DNA of 64,000 bases from Maratus speciosus. Lineage: Eukaryota; Arthropoda; Arachnida; Araneae; Salticidae. Of the stretch, positions 1 through 12,199 are shown in pieces (positions within the stretch are counted from its first letter, which is position 1; each line of letters begins with the position of its first letter). A model generated the notes under the pieces. It saw only the letters and a program-made list of their open reading frames with translations, did not search any database and was not told where the DNA came from. The position numbers were made by a program, and so were the translations under genes. The DNA is taken from contig OZ010795.1 in assembly GCA_963932465.1 (NCBI GenBank), positions 476,708,806-476,772,805 of the forward strand. The letters are read 5' to 3'.

Positions 1-1415
1 ATGGTAGTACTAGAAATCGGCTTCCTAGATGTTTTTTGGGTCGCTGAATCCGAATTTATAACTTCCCACTAAAATGTCCCAAGGTAACCTCCCCAAATTT
101 TGGTAAAAAAAAACCCCAAAAAGGTTTTTAGTATCAAGAAATTCAGAAAGTAGACAAAATTTCCAACAAATTAGATATATGACATTATGACTTAGGATGA
201 AGGGGAAGGGAAGATCTGCCTCTGAACATGCGCGCGGTGCAGAGTAAACTAAGTTGCGCAATTCCACTTAACCGCTCACACGTTTACATTCGCCCTCCCA
301 TCTCCCCTCCGAACTTTCTCTATAAGGTTTATTTTAAGATTTTTGGGTCGCTGAATCCGAATTTTTAACTTCCCCTCACCCCCCCCGAACGCCCCCCCCC
401 CAAATAGTTGTTTTAACTTAAATTTCTTATTGTTTTAGGGGAAACGCATTATGAAATTCAGAAACTAGACAAAATTTGCAACAAATAGGATATATGACAT
501 TATGAATTAGGATGAACGGGGAGGGTGGGTCTGCCTCTGAACATGCACTGCGCCGCTACGTGCACTAAATTATGAAGTCCAGGCAATAGGGGATTTTATC
601 TGGAAAAATTAATACTAGTTCTGGATTTCGACTCACTTTATGTTTTTTGGGTCGCTGAATCCGAATTTGTAACTTCTTACCAAAATTTCACCCGGCAACA
701 CCCCCCCCCCCCAAAAAAAAAAAAATTGATTTTTTGAAAAAATTTGGTTTTTGAGAAAAGCGCGCGGGGAATGTTCCGAGGCAGCCCTTTGTCTCCCCGT
801 TTATCCTACGTCATAATGTCATATATCCTATTTGTTGCAAATTTTGTCTAGTTTCTGAATTTCGTAATGCTTTTCCCCTAAAACAATAAGAAATTTAAGT
901 TAAAAACAACTATTTGAGGGGGGGGGAGGTTCGGGGGGAAAATTTTGGGGGTAAGTTCAAAATTCGGATTCAGCGACCCAAAAAACTTAAAGTAAACCTT
1001 ATAGAGAAAGTTTAGAGGGAAGATGGGAGGGCTAATGCAAACGTGTGAGTGGTCAAGTGGAATTGCGCAACTTAGTCCACGAGGCACTGCGGCGCATGTT
1101 CCGAGGCAGAGCCCCCCTTCCCCTTCATCCTAAGTCATAATGTCATACATCTAATTTGTTGCAAATTTTGTCTACTTTCTGAATTTCTAGCTACTTCTCC
1201 CCTAAAACAATAAAAAAATGGAATTTTTTAATAAAAACCTTTTTTTTTGGGGGGGGGGGCTTTTTACCAAAATTGGGGGGGTGTTGACGGGGGAAATTTT
1301 GGTGGGAAGTTACAAATTCGGATTCAGCGACCCAAAAAACATCTAGAAAGTCGATTTCCAGTACTACCATAAATTTTACTAGGTAGAGTCCCTATACGGT
1401 CTCTATTGCCTGGAC
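1..1415. mobile_element. Foldback element, right part (GTCCAG...CTGGAC type)
   Basis: The stretch is one large imperfect palindrome. About the first 545 bases are the inverted complement of about positions 790-1371, including the outer ATGGTAGTACT/AGTACTACCAT ends. The phrase GGGTCGCTGAATCCG occurs three times forward (near 38, 346, 650) and twice inverted (near 968, 1324). Homopolymeric C and G tracts lie at mirrored positions. The right terminus reads CTGGAC followed by TA at 1416. A partial copy of the same terminus lies internally at 577. The matching left terminus would lie before the window starts. There is no meaningful coding capacity. A second element with the same termini lies at 53979-56769. 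I infer a non-autonomous DNA element, family unknown to me. Confidence 0.65.
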
Positions 1416-1530
1416 TAGTAGAGGAGACTGCAAAATGAATCAAAATCGTCGCACTTTTCACTTCTGCTGGAAGGTGTTTAAATTTGAATCTTATAGACCA
1501 TGAGGAGGGTCAAAATATCACAATATAGAA

Positions 1531-1893
1531 GCACAAATATCACCTCATCGTGTCTACATCTGAAATTCCAGGATTAGTCAAAACTCCATTAGCATATTAA
1601 AACGCAATTGGTCTGCCAAGTCATATCTTGTTAGAAACTACCTTTAAACCCGAGTTTAGTGATTGACTAGTTGGTTCTTCATTGTGTTTGCCTGCTCCCA
1701 GTCCTCCATGTTTTCTTACCTTTGAGTGCAGGAAAACACATTTATAAACCCACAGATCAACCATTAAAATCGGATCTGCAGATGGTTTCCACCAAGATAA
1801 GACTTGTCAGAGCAGTTGCATTTTAATATGCTAATCGAGTTCTGTCTAATCCTGGAATTTCAGCCGTTAACTCGATGAGGTGATGGTCTGTGC
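1531..1893. mobile_element. MITE with about 100-bp terminal inverted repeats
   Basis: The arms 1531-1640 and 1785-1893 are inverted complements. They share CACCTCATCG and the phrases CTGAAATTCCAGGATTAG and TTAGCATATTAAAA. The centre of about 145 bases is unrelated to the arms. No coding sequence is present. The size and long terminal inverted repeats fit a miniature inverted-repeat element. I could not assign a superfamily because no clean target duplication is visible. Confidence 0.6.
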
Positions 1894-4330
1894 AATCGCC
1901 TCCCGGTCTATTAATAATCTACTAAACTAACAGTAATAACTCAAATGAATTAATTCCAAATGAAAACAACAAATTAACATATAAATATTTATTCATTAAA
2001 TGTCTGTGCTATATTCATGTTATTTAGATTGATTTCTTTTTATTAGAAATACTAAAATAAAATTAACAAATTCATTTATACTTATTTATCGATTCAACGT
2101 CTCTGCCGCAGACATTTTACTAAACTTGATTTCATTTTATTAGAAATAGTAACCCTGAAAATGTATAAGGAAAACTACTAATTCTACGAAAAATGCAAAT
2201 TAAGATATTAAACATTAAGATATTTTTTCTGTTTCCAAAAATATGCAGAAAATATTTATTCAGAGAACATTTGTTACATGTTTAGCTTTTTAATTGGCGT
2301 AGCTTAAAACTTTAATGGCAAAATGTATCTACTTTTTTTTTTTTTTTTGACATTAACCAAATAATTTATTCATAATTTACTTGGAACAAATCCACATAAC
2401 AATGTATGTAGTGCTTCAGTAAATAAAAGCAAACATATAAATAAAAAATAAAGCTTCTTGGAAATTTCGAAATCTAAAATATGTTTATGAAGTATTAATT
2501 ATTCAATGATGTAGTAAATATATATAGACATAAATATATATATATACATATATATATATTATGTGGTTTCTGTTTTATTTACAGCTCCTTAACTTTTATT
2601 AACTGCAGAGTGAAAATGTACAGTGTAATTTAGTACCCATGGTATACATTTTACAAGTACATATATGGTACAAGTGCAGATATAGGGGTGTACATAGGGA
2701 CACAGCTATAAGGGTTCACTTATAAAGATGTACATATAGATGTGCACAAAAAGGGTGGTCCTTAAAGAGTGCTCATATAATTCCATAATATAACTAACAT
2801 TGCACATGCTTTCAAAGACCGAAAAACTGTGCATTTCCAAATCCTTTCACGATGCTATTGCATTTTGCACAACGCAAGGTAAGTTTGTTGAGCTTTTTTT
2901 AATACCCTCAACATAGTTATAGTTCTTAACAAAAGTGTGAGTTTGAATTGGAGGAAACACTCTGTATATTGACTGAATAAATGGATTATTTTCTTGTATT
3001 CCTACACAAACATTACTCGTTGTACTGTACTTTTCCACACCTTAAAGTTTGTACCGCGAATTCCGAATGGCCCTGTATTCTTAACTGCGAATATAACCTC
3101 TATATTCAAGACAAATGCATATATTTGGATTTTAATTTTTTTTTTGTAAATAAAATCAATTAACTACCACACATAAAGATGATGCATTTTTTTAAATACA
3201 TTTTCTGGTCCTAAACTGTAAAGTAGGGAGCTACGTAAATTGGAAATAAGCTCTCAAGCAACAACAAAATAACAGCACACGCATATGAAAAAATACAAAA
3301 AGTTAGAATAACAGAAAATTATAATCTCCTCCCCGTTTATGACAATATTAGTTTGAAATTAATGTTATATTCTTTTAAATGATTGTATTAAAAATAATTT
3401 TAATAAAGATAAAAGAAAAATAACATATTTTAAATTGAAAAAGTTAAAATACAATTTAATTAACAGAGAATTATCTGAAAACATTTACCTGCGAAATATT
3501 AGTAACGTCTTCAAAATATTTATCAAAGTACGGTACTGAAAATGTTCACAATTATTTTTTTTCTGAACATTAATTAGATAGAGGAAAGAATTTTAAATGT
3601 AATAGAACTTGAAAAAAAAAATCTTTTAACTGAATATATGCATATTAATAAGATGTTTTTAAATGTACATCGTAAATTAACATTTAGTTAAAAGAAAAAT
3701 TCTTTATTTTTATTTTTATGTAAATGTTTCTAAGGTATCACTAGTTATCTTATAATGCTTGCAGTGATTTTCTACCCAAAAGGATTTATTGTTGTATTTA
3801 CATTGTATTTCATAAGGGGCAGTGACATTTTTTTTATTTCAAACATAGAGGTTATACGTTTTGTTTTTATTATTTTTCAATTTATGTGCACACATAACAT
3901 TTAAACTAAAGGTTTCCAACTTGTGCTCAGCGAGGCTCTCAGGATTCTACGTGAACTTTCGTGAGTGACTCCGTCGCGGTATAGGGAAAAAAAAAAAAAA
4001 TTGAACGAAACCATTGCGGGGGATTTTTTCAAAAATGTGCACGGATTCTTTGTTACAAAAACATTTAGAAATTGATAACTGGCTTTAACTTAGAACTTGG
4101 AGCGATTCCAGTATTCTGAGTCCCTATAGCCATGGGCTCAGTATCTCTAGTTAAAGGAATGTGGATCTTAGATTTATGACCGTAGCCGAAGTCCAGAACA
4201 GCAATTACACTGGAAAAAGTGAAATGTCCCCAAGAAGAGCAAAAAAAGAAAAATTAAGAACAAAAAGTCCGCTTTCGGCCAAAACTGAATAAAGTACAAA
4301 TTAAATTAAATTAATGATGATCAAATAGAA
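1894..4330. other. AT-rich DNA without recognisable gene
   Basis: I see no conserved reading frame. The stretch contains a T run near 2331-2349, a TA-rich microsatellite near 2519-2560, and a loose series of GTACA/TGTACAT-like repeats at about 2615-2780. Short open frames at 2847-3163 on both strands overlap each other and lack recognisable domains. Confidence 0.5.
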
Positions 4331-6672
4331 AAAAATCCCTGCCGGACCGGCCTACAGGCAGAGGTAGATTTCGAAGTTAAGTATACTAATTTCACCAACA
4401 AAAACTAAATCATTATTAGATATAAATCCACTTTAACAGTTTTATCTGTCTGCTTTAGACGAGTTTTTATTTCCTTTTTATAAAATAGCTGGTTTTATCA
4501 GAATCATGTTAAGGCGATATTAAAAAAAATATTTTTCCATGCTCAACAACTCGAAATTTTCTGGCACATTTTCAGATTCATTTTTAATAATAATAAAAAA
4601 AAAATATATGAAACCTGTTGACGTGATTTTTGAAAAGATTTATAAGCGACCTGTGTTTTTATTTTTCTTTCAATTAATTAAAACTTGATTAATAAACAAT
4701 TATTTTCTCAGTAGGGCAATATTTTTCGTTTCTAACACAATCGCTTCGGGAAATTCTGTTCAAAATGCCCCCTTTGACATCATTATTTGAAATATATTCT
4801 GCCTCTATCAAAAAATCTATCATTACTGTACATTATATAGTTTCTGAATAAGAGAATCTAGCAACTGGATGCGTTTGAGAGCAAAAATGAATTTAAAAAT
4901 GAGTAAGAAAATAGACAGTTTGGATTTGAATGCACCCTTAATAAGATGATTTTTTTCTTCAACTACTATGTACTTTTAATTTGTTTTTGCTGTAAGAATT
5001 TTCCGTATCAAAAACTTGTCTATATAAATGTTGAAGACAATATTAAGAAGATATATGATAAATTCATGGAGATTTTATATCTTGTGAATTGACGGAGTTA
5101 TGAATTTTTTTCTTCTTCAACCCACCTTTTTTGTTTTTGTTTTCGTTTTTAATTTTTTTTTCGGTACGAATTGGTCCTATCAAAAACTTGTGAATATAAA
5201 AGTTGTAGATAATATTAAGGAGATGTATAATAAAATTAAATGGATTTGATATCTTGAGAAATGACGAAGTAAGGAATTTTTTTCTCCCAAAAACCATATT
5301 TTTGGGCCCTTTGAACCAATTTTTAATTTTATCAAAAATCTGTAATGCATGAATTTTTGACGCTATTTTTAGAAGTAATAAAAACTTTAAACTGATTTGA
5401 TATGTACAAAAATTAAGAAGTTATGGGTTTTTTTCGGTTTTCACAAAACCCCTCCCTATTTTCATCCCCTTTGTCCGCTTTTGCCCATTAACGAACTTGA
5501 CCGACATTTTATGTCCCTTGATTTTATGTATCAGTTTAGAAGAGATTTGTGCAGAATTGTGGAAGTTATCGTGTCCAGAAGAAAGTGATAACACAATTGC
5601 TTCGGGAAATTCCGTTCAAAATGCCCACTTTGACATCATATTTTGAAATATATTCTGCCTCTATCAAAAAATCGATCATTGCGATACATTATATAGTTTC
5701 TGAATAAGCGAACATACCAATTAAATGCGTTTGAGAGCAAAAATGAATTTAAAAATGAGTCAGAAAATAAGCAGTTTGGATTTGAGTGCATCCTTAATTC
5801 AATGATTTTTCCAACACAATCCGCTTCGGGAAATTCGGTTCAAAATGCCCATTTTAACAGCATTTTTAAAAATATATTCTGCCTCTATCAAGAAATTGAC
5901 CATTACGGTACATTATACAGTTTCTAGGTAAGAAAACGTACCAATGGGAAGCCTTTGAGAGCAAAAATGAATTGTAAAATGAGTCAGAAAATAAGCAGTT
6001 TGGATTTGAATACACCCTTACTTAGATGATTTTTTTCTTCAACCGTTATGTATTTTTAATTTGTTTTTGCTGTAAGAATTGGTCCTATCCAAAACTTGTC
6101 TATATAAATGTTGTAGACAATATTAAGAAGATATATGATAAATTCATGGGGATTTTATATCTTTTGATTTGACGGAGTTATGGATTTTTTACATCTTCAA
6201 ACCCCCTTTTTGTTTTCGTTTTTAATTTTTTTTTTTTTTGCAGTACGAATTAGTCCTATCAAAAACTTGTGAATATAAAAGTTGTAGATAATATTAAGGA
6301 GATTTATAATAAAATTAATTGGAATTGATATCTTGAGAATTGACGAAGTTATGAATTTTTTTCTCCTAAAAACCCTATTTTTTGCGCCCCTTGAGCCCAT
6401 TTTTAACTTTATCAAAAATCTGTGATACATAAAATTTTGGCCCTATTTTTAGAAGTAATAAAAACTTTAAACTGATTTGATATGTACAAAAATTAAGAAG
6501 TTTTGGGGGTTTTCGGTTTTCACAAAACCCCTCCCTATTTCCATAGCCTTGGTCCGATTTTGCCCATTAACGAACTAGACCGAGATTTTATGCCCATTGA
6601 TTTTATGTATCAGTTTGGAAGAGATTAGTGCAGAATTACGAAAGTTATCCAGAGAGTGTCCAGAAGAAAGCG

Positions 6673-6703
<31 letters not shown>

Positions 6704-6828
6704 TTTTTACTGAGGGTGGTTTTGGGTTCTAGGGGTCATGATCGGTGTAGATCTGCAAAAATTTTTCAGAAATTCCAACATAGGAACGATCCCAATAGGT
6801 AGTATTTCATACGAAATCTACCTAAAAA
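4331..6828 (+). mobile_element. Modular repeat family, longest copy
   Basis: The copy starts at AAAATCCCTGCCGG and ends at CGAAATCTACCTAAAAA. Both ends carry GGTAGATTTCG or its complement, which makes a subterminal inverted repeat. The interior is built from diverged modules of about 160 bases. Each has a poly-T lead, a CTATCAAAAACTTGT-like core, a TTGTAGATAATATTAAG-like core and a GACGAAGTTATGGATTTTT-like close. A second block containing CGCTTCGGGAAATTC occurs near 4743, 5598 and 5822, so part of the element is internally duplicated. Other copies lie at 47025-47980 and, inverted, at 49633-51088. Short frames inside are byproducts of the AT-rich repeats. No transposase was found, so I infer a non-autonomous element. 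Confidence 0.6.
6673..6699. repeat. (TA)n microsatellite
   Basis: A pure TA dinucleotide run lies inside the modular repeat. The other copies of the family carry a TA-rich microsatellite at the same place (about 47821-47851 and 49762-49832), so it belongs to the family. Confidence 0.9.
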
Positions 6829-8411
6829 CGCTGTTGAGGGTGTATCAAGACTGATCGCTCAAATTTGGTGTGGAGGTAGAAAATAGCAAAAGTAGACAAT
6901 TTCACATACGAAAGTATGGGCACAAACGAACGCATGACGTCGTATAGGGCGTTGTGTATCTGAAACTTCTGATTACGCGCAAAGCTCTCTGATATGTCTA
7001 GACGGTCGTCATTCGACAAGGTGACTTTGCAGAAGTAGCATGAATCATTATACATTAAAGGAATATGCACATATTCACATAACTTACTGTGCGGCATGGG
7101 CAAGCGGACTTTGACTGCCTACGAGGAACTGCTGAGACGCGGAATCCACGTCTGTAGAACACAGCACAGATGTCCCCCCCCCGGACACCTTTATTAAGGT
7201 CTTAAAAAAGGTTACATCAATGAGTCCACAGACCCAAGCCCCCGAAAAAGGTAACGCGAGCAATGGAAGACTTTAAGAAATATAAAAAAAGAAAAGAAAA
7301 ATACATAGAGATGTTACAGACTATGGTCGTAGATCAGATCGCCATAAACGCGACAAGGGGCGATAGTAAGAGCTTATTGTTAGATAGGTCCATTAGAAAT
7401 TAAAAAAATTGTTTTAATTTTGAACGAAGTGCTGGATGGGATAAAATGTTACTTAGCCTATTTATAGGAATTGATAAGGGGCGTCGAATATGCCAGCGTG
7501 AGATAAGTGAACAAGAGTAGTAGTATTGAGAGGCACTTGCTAAATTGTCACATTCGCATGCAGAGGAACTTGAGCAATGGATTTTATGGAAGTACTCTCT
7601 AAAAGAGCCATGTCCTGTAAGGAATGCGGTAGCGGCAGGAGAGAGGAGAGGAAGCTCTAAGGAGACCTTTGGAACTAGATCATGTGTGTATCTTCTTTTT
7701 TCCGAATAGTCCCAGTGATACTACCTCTGCTGCAACAATTTTGAGTGCAAAAGTCTCTTAAGGGCAATCGAAATTAGAGATGCGCAAATGTAGGCAGAAA
7801 GTTACCAAATCGGCATAAACTTCAGCATCAAGTGTTTGCATGTGTTTATAATTGTGCGAAACTAGATCGATTACCAGTACCTGTCATGATAGAGAAGCAA
7901 AGCGATCGACACGGTCAGGTGCAATCGAGGAAGCTATCTTACAGTCTGTCTAAGATGTACCGAGTTTCAGCACACGAGATATTGATCGCCGGTTTGGTGT
8001 TAAGCACTGAACAATGTGGTGGATATTGAAGGAGGAAGGTTTGCATTCCTTTCAGTTGTTGATGAACACGTGCAAACATTTGATGCTGAGGTTTGCGCCG
8101 GTTGGTGTAGCGTTCTGCATGAATTTGCGCAGCTCTCTGAGTTCTTTACCCTGCCGCACCGTAAGTTAGATGCATATCTGCATTTTCATTTAACGTATAA
8201 TGATACTTGTTACTTCTGAAAAATTGACCTCCTCGAATGACGACCGGCTGAACTTGTCAGAGAGCTTTGCTGTGATCAGGAGTTTTGGATACATAACGCC
8301 CTCTACGACGTCATTCGTTCGTTTGCGCCCATACTTTCCTATGTCAGATTGTCTTAATTTGCTTTTTCTACCTCCCTACCAAATTTGAACTATCAATCCT
8401 GATACACCCCG
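6829..8411. mobile_element. Inverted-repeat element with coding-like arms
   Basis: The arm at about 6835-7095 is the inverted complement of the arm at about 8150-8405, and the element closes on GTGTATCA/TGATACACCC. Translated outward-in, both arms give related peptides. The first is a 93-residue frame on the minus strand at 6822-7103. The second is a frame on the plus strand from about 8015 that is interrupted after YNDTCYF. Shared stretches include NDDRL, IHNALYDV and PILSYV. I do not recognise the peptide. The middle (about 7110-8140) is less AT-rich and holds short unassigned frames. This could be a non-autonomous DNA element whose arms derive from a coding region, or a duplicated gene fragment. 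Confidence 0.5.
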
Positions 8412-9640
8412 TGTAGCCTTATATAAAAGCTTATTTTATAAATATTAAATAAAAGATCAAAACAGAGTTTGGTCATTTTACCAGTTTTAGTGGGATTCAT
8501 TACTTCCAACAGATATTTTAAATATTTTACATTGCTGAAAATACCAAAAATATATAAGTATCTCTGTTTTCATCAAAATATAATATGAATATCTTGTAAG
8601 CAATCGGGAAGAATTTATGAACTCAATTTCCAACTTTTACGAAGTTCATACAACGAAAATAAGGTTTCTCATTTCAGATAATGTCTTCTGCATTATAAGA
8701 AATGGGAAATAAAATATGTGGATACATTAGCATTAACCTACATGTTTTGCCATTTCTTCGTTTAGCGGGCATGTTTAATATGTTTTCTAACTAAAATATG
8801 TAACCACTACATTTTTTTACAGAAATTGGTGCTTTGAAATGTTTTGAATAAGTACATGTGCAACCGTTATAAATTATCGACACTAAATTTTACTTATTTT
8901 TGATTTAGATCTATATTTTTATTCGGTTAATAGTTATTTCCTTGTGTTTATATTAAAAACTAATTGATATGTAATGAAATGCAGAAACTTTTGAGCTTCT
9001 GTGTATTTAGGAATAGATCTTAAAAGTAACAGATTTTTTTGTCTTTTTCATTCTTCTTTTTCTAAGATATTCTAAATATCGTTTTCTATTTTAGGTAGCT
9101 TTTATTTTATTTTCTAATTCGGGATTTTCATATAGAGTGCTTATTTTCTGCTTAACTATTTTTACGCGTTTAATATTTTTTAAATATATTTTTTGTAAAT
9201 GTTTTATGTTTATTGTAAACATTACAAAATTAGTTATCTTCGTTTTTTGAAAAAATATCTTATAATTTCATAAAAGAAAACAAATCGAAATCGATAAAAA
9301 ACTTTACAAAAAATAGAATAAACAGAAATATCCGTCCAATGAAAATATACACCAATACACCAATGCAGTTGTTCATGAGTCCCTACAGAAGTCGTTTTGC
9401 TTATGTTTATCTTAATCGAATTCAGAGAGGTCGAATAGTCCGAGTGCTTCGATGTTTAAGCAGTAATGAATTCCTTACGAATTCTGGAGCATTGGGATGG
9501 TAGAAGTAGCCAGGGATCGTAGGGAAAGATGAAACTAGTATGTTGTGGCCATCACAAAACTTTCTTCTATATAAATCACGTCAATTAAATCATTTAAATA
9601 GTAAAAGAAATCACATCAATTTAGAACCAATTCGTATCAA
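8412..9640. other. AT-rich DNA without recognisable gene
   Basis: No conserved frame, inverted pair or tandem repeat was recognised. The last 250 bases are somewhat less AT-rich, but I could not assign them. Confidence 0.5.
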
Positions 9641-10030
9641 AGTATAACTGAATTTGAAGTTTGATGAAAATTCCTGCATTACTTATTGAGATAGAGCTGT
9701 AGGGGAAATTCTAAAAAATGCAGCATAGCAGCGCCACCTGTTGAGCGATTTGCACCAAAACACAAACAGCACTAATTCATATTAAGGTATACCGGAATCT
9801 AAAGTTTGATGAAAATTGGTGCATTAGTTCTGGAGATAGAGCTATTGTGGAAATCACAAAAAATGCAGCACAGCAGCGCCACCTGTTGAGCGATTTACAC
9901 GAAAAGGTACAAAACATCAATTCATGTCAAGGACTAACTGAATCTGAAGTTTCCTGAAAACACGTGCATTAGTTCTGACATTGAGCTATTGTGGAAATCG
10001 TGAAAAATGCTGCATAGCAGCGCCACCTGT
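9641..10030. repeat. 144-bp minisatellite, three units
   Basis: Three tandem units start near 9641, 9784 and 9928. Each carries GAAGTTTGATGAAAATT, a TGAGATAGAGCTATTGTGGAAAT-like block and GCAGCGCCACCTGT. The third unit stops just after GCGCCACCTGT, exactly where homology to a reverse transcriptase begins. I infer that this point is a recombination or deletion junction with the neighbouring retrotransposon. Confidence 0.8.
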
Positions 10031-11499
10031 ACTTTTCGCAGCATTGACTTTAATACGCTATTTCTTGAGCCAGATAGAAAGGGCCTGGAGGTAGGATTGG
10101 AGTTGTTCAATCACAATGTTTAGTGAGATGTTACTGAAGAGGATGGCCGTGTCATCCGCATATAATGCTAAGAGGATGCGGGGAATCTTGGGTATGTCGT
10201 TAATATAAAGGTTGAAGAGCCAGGTGCTGATCAGTACCCCTTGGGGTACGCCCGCCTCGATATTGCGAGAAGAGGAGATAGAATGATGAACTCTGACAGA
10301 AAAGGATCTATTTTTTTAATATTTATAAATAATGAGAATTAGTTGAGGGGGAACTTTAAGAAGAATCAATTTATAGATTAGAGCTTCATGCCAAACTCTA
10401 TCGAAGGGCTTTTGCAATATCTATGAATACTACACCAGTTTTTTGTCTACTGAGAAAACCCTCGTGAATGAGTTCAGTTACTCTCCAAAGCTGGTGCTGC
10501 GTAAACAGTTTGGACCAAAACCCGAACTGCTCCGGTATAATAATCGAATTGGCAGTAACGAACTCTTTCAGACGGTTTGAAAGTATGTATTCATAGACAT
10601 TAGAAATACAGGAAAGTAAAGAAAAAGGACGAAAGCTAGAAGGAGAGTGTCGGTTCTGCCCAGGTTTTGTGATTGGTACTACCAGTGCTCGCTTCCAGCA
10701 ATCGGGAAACATGCGTAGATTAAGCATAGTGTTAATTAGTATAGTAAGAAAAAATATAAAATTTAAGGGGAGATATTTTAACATGTTAGTAGAAATGCAG
10801 TCGAGGCCAGGCGATTTATTCTTTTTCAGATTACCAATATAAGCTACCACCTCAGAAGGGGTTGCAGGAGTAAGAGTATTACTATGGTTTGTGTTAAGAA
10901 ACTCTTCAACTTTGTCATTGACTATGTCCGTCATCCTGAGATTGACGACATCTCGATTAAGTGTAAACTGACTTCTAAGACTGTCAGCAATGAGCTCAGC
11001 CTTATCAGTGTTTTTATAGACCATCGTATTATTAGGGCCGTTTAGAGCCGGAATATGAGTTCGTGTCCTACGCATACGGGACGTCGCCGACCAAACTGTG
11101 TTGTCAGAAGTCGATAGGGACTCAATATATGTGTTCCAGCGTGATATACTGAACTCCTTGATTGCAGCACTAATATCGTGACTTAAACGATTAATTTGGG
11201 GTTTTAGAAAGGGGTCCCTAGACGTCTGCCAGCCCCGTCTTAAACGATTTCTGACTCTTTTTAAGTTCCTGATGTACTCAGGTAGTCGAAAACGATCGAT
11301 CACTCTCTGTCGAGGTTTGGCGACTTCTTTAAAAGCATTATGGAGGGTTTCTCCAAATGCATCAATTGAAGCCGTTACATCATCGGCAGAGTGTATCTCA
11401 GTAGGGGGCGGGGGGGGCGGCCCAGTATTCATAAGAATATGAGCAAAATCCTCCAATTTGAACGAAAAGGCCTGTGGGGACGTCCAGATGGAATGTCCC
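10031..11499 (-). pseudogene. Reverse transcriptase domain of the jockey-type element
   Basis: The best-preserved frame (373 residues, 10398-11519) contains the linker after the endonuclease and the first reverse-transcriptase blocks. These include KNKSPGLDCIS, the RPFSLLSC block, the EQFGF block and the catalytic VFIDIAKA block, in which the expected second aspartate region is altered to ALR. A frameshift there ends the frame. In another frame the homology continues with the VPQG block near 10245 and with LYADDTAI near 10160, the catalytic YADD motif. After a WLKK-like stretch the similarity ends at the minisatellite, so the thumb and C-terminal part are missing. The protein would copy element RNA at the nicked target. 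This copy cannot. Confidence 0.9.
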
Positions 11500-12199
11500 C
11501 ACGTCGAATTTGAGCACAACCGGTGGATGATCAGAAGTCAGATCGTTCACTGCTTGAATAGTGTGCGGGAACGGGAAATTGCGGGTGATGGCAAAATCAA
11601 TAATTGAATGGGAGTCATGGCGGGTGGACTCAGTAGGTGCAATAATTTCTGCATGATTTTGATCTGTCCACCTGCGAATTTTAAAACTAGGGTTGTTGGA
11701 GCGATGGGAGCCCCAGGAAAAGTGATGAGCATTAAAATCACCCGCAATAATAAAATTTGAAAAAGGGCGAGTGAGGTTTGATAGATCCTTTTCTAGCAGA
11801 CGTTGATTTCTAACAGGGGGGTGTAAACAGCTGCAATCAGAAGGTGGGAAATGGAGGGGAAATGCAGGACGTTTGGCGTGGCTTCAATGCAATCGAAATG
11901 GGGAATTTTAGCAAGAGTAGCATTGAACCCTGATTTAACGTACACTGCGGTGCCACCAGAAGGACGGTTGCCATTAGGAGGTCTGTCTACATGGAATAAC
12001 TCATAGTTGGCAACCTTAATACAGTTACCTTGAGAAAATGAGTCTCGGAGACTAAAACGATGTCAAAGTCATTGTTATATATGAAATCCATAACCTCTTT
12101 AGCTTTATTTCTAAGCCCGTTGGCATTCCATAAGCCAACAGATAAAAACTTCAAAACATTTGATGGCGTGAATGTGCCAGAAAGGGGGGATCGAAGGAG
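11500..12199 (-). pseudogene. AP-type endonuclease domain of the jockey-type element
   Basis: Going down the minus strand, the frame reads LWNANGLRNK and then DIVLVSETHF, the N-terminal asparagine and glutamate motifs of exonuclease-III-type retrotransposon endonucleases. A frameshift follows near 12030. Later frames show AGDFNAHH near 11725 and TSDHPPV near 11530, the conserved catalytic Asp/Asn and Ser-Asp-His motifs. At least three frame changes are needed to read the domain. In an intact element this enzyme nicks target DNA to prime reverse transcription. It lies directly upstream of the reverse transcriptase, as expected for ORF2. Confidence 0.85.

Noticed and set aside
5064..6430. Repeated small minus-strand frames with LNIIYNFYIHKFLIGPIRT
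   Set aside because: They recur at 50071 because the modular repeat recurs. The peptides are AT-driven and lack domain features.
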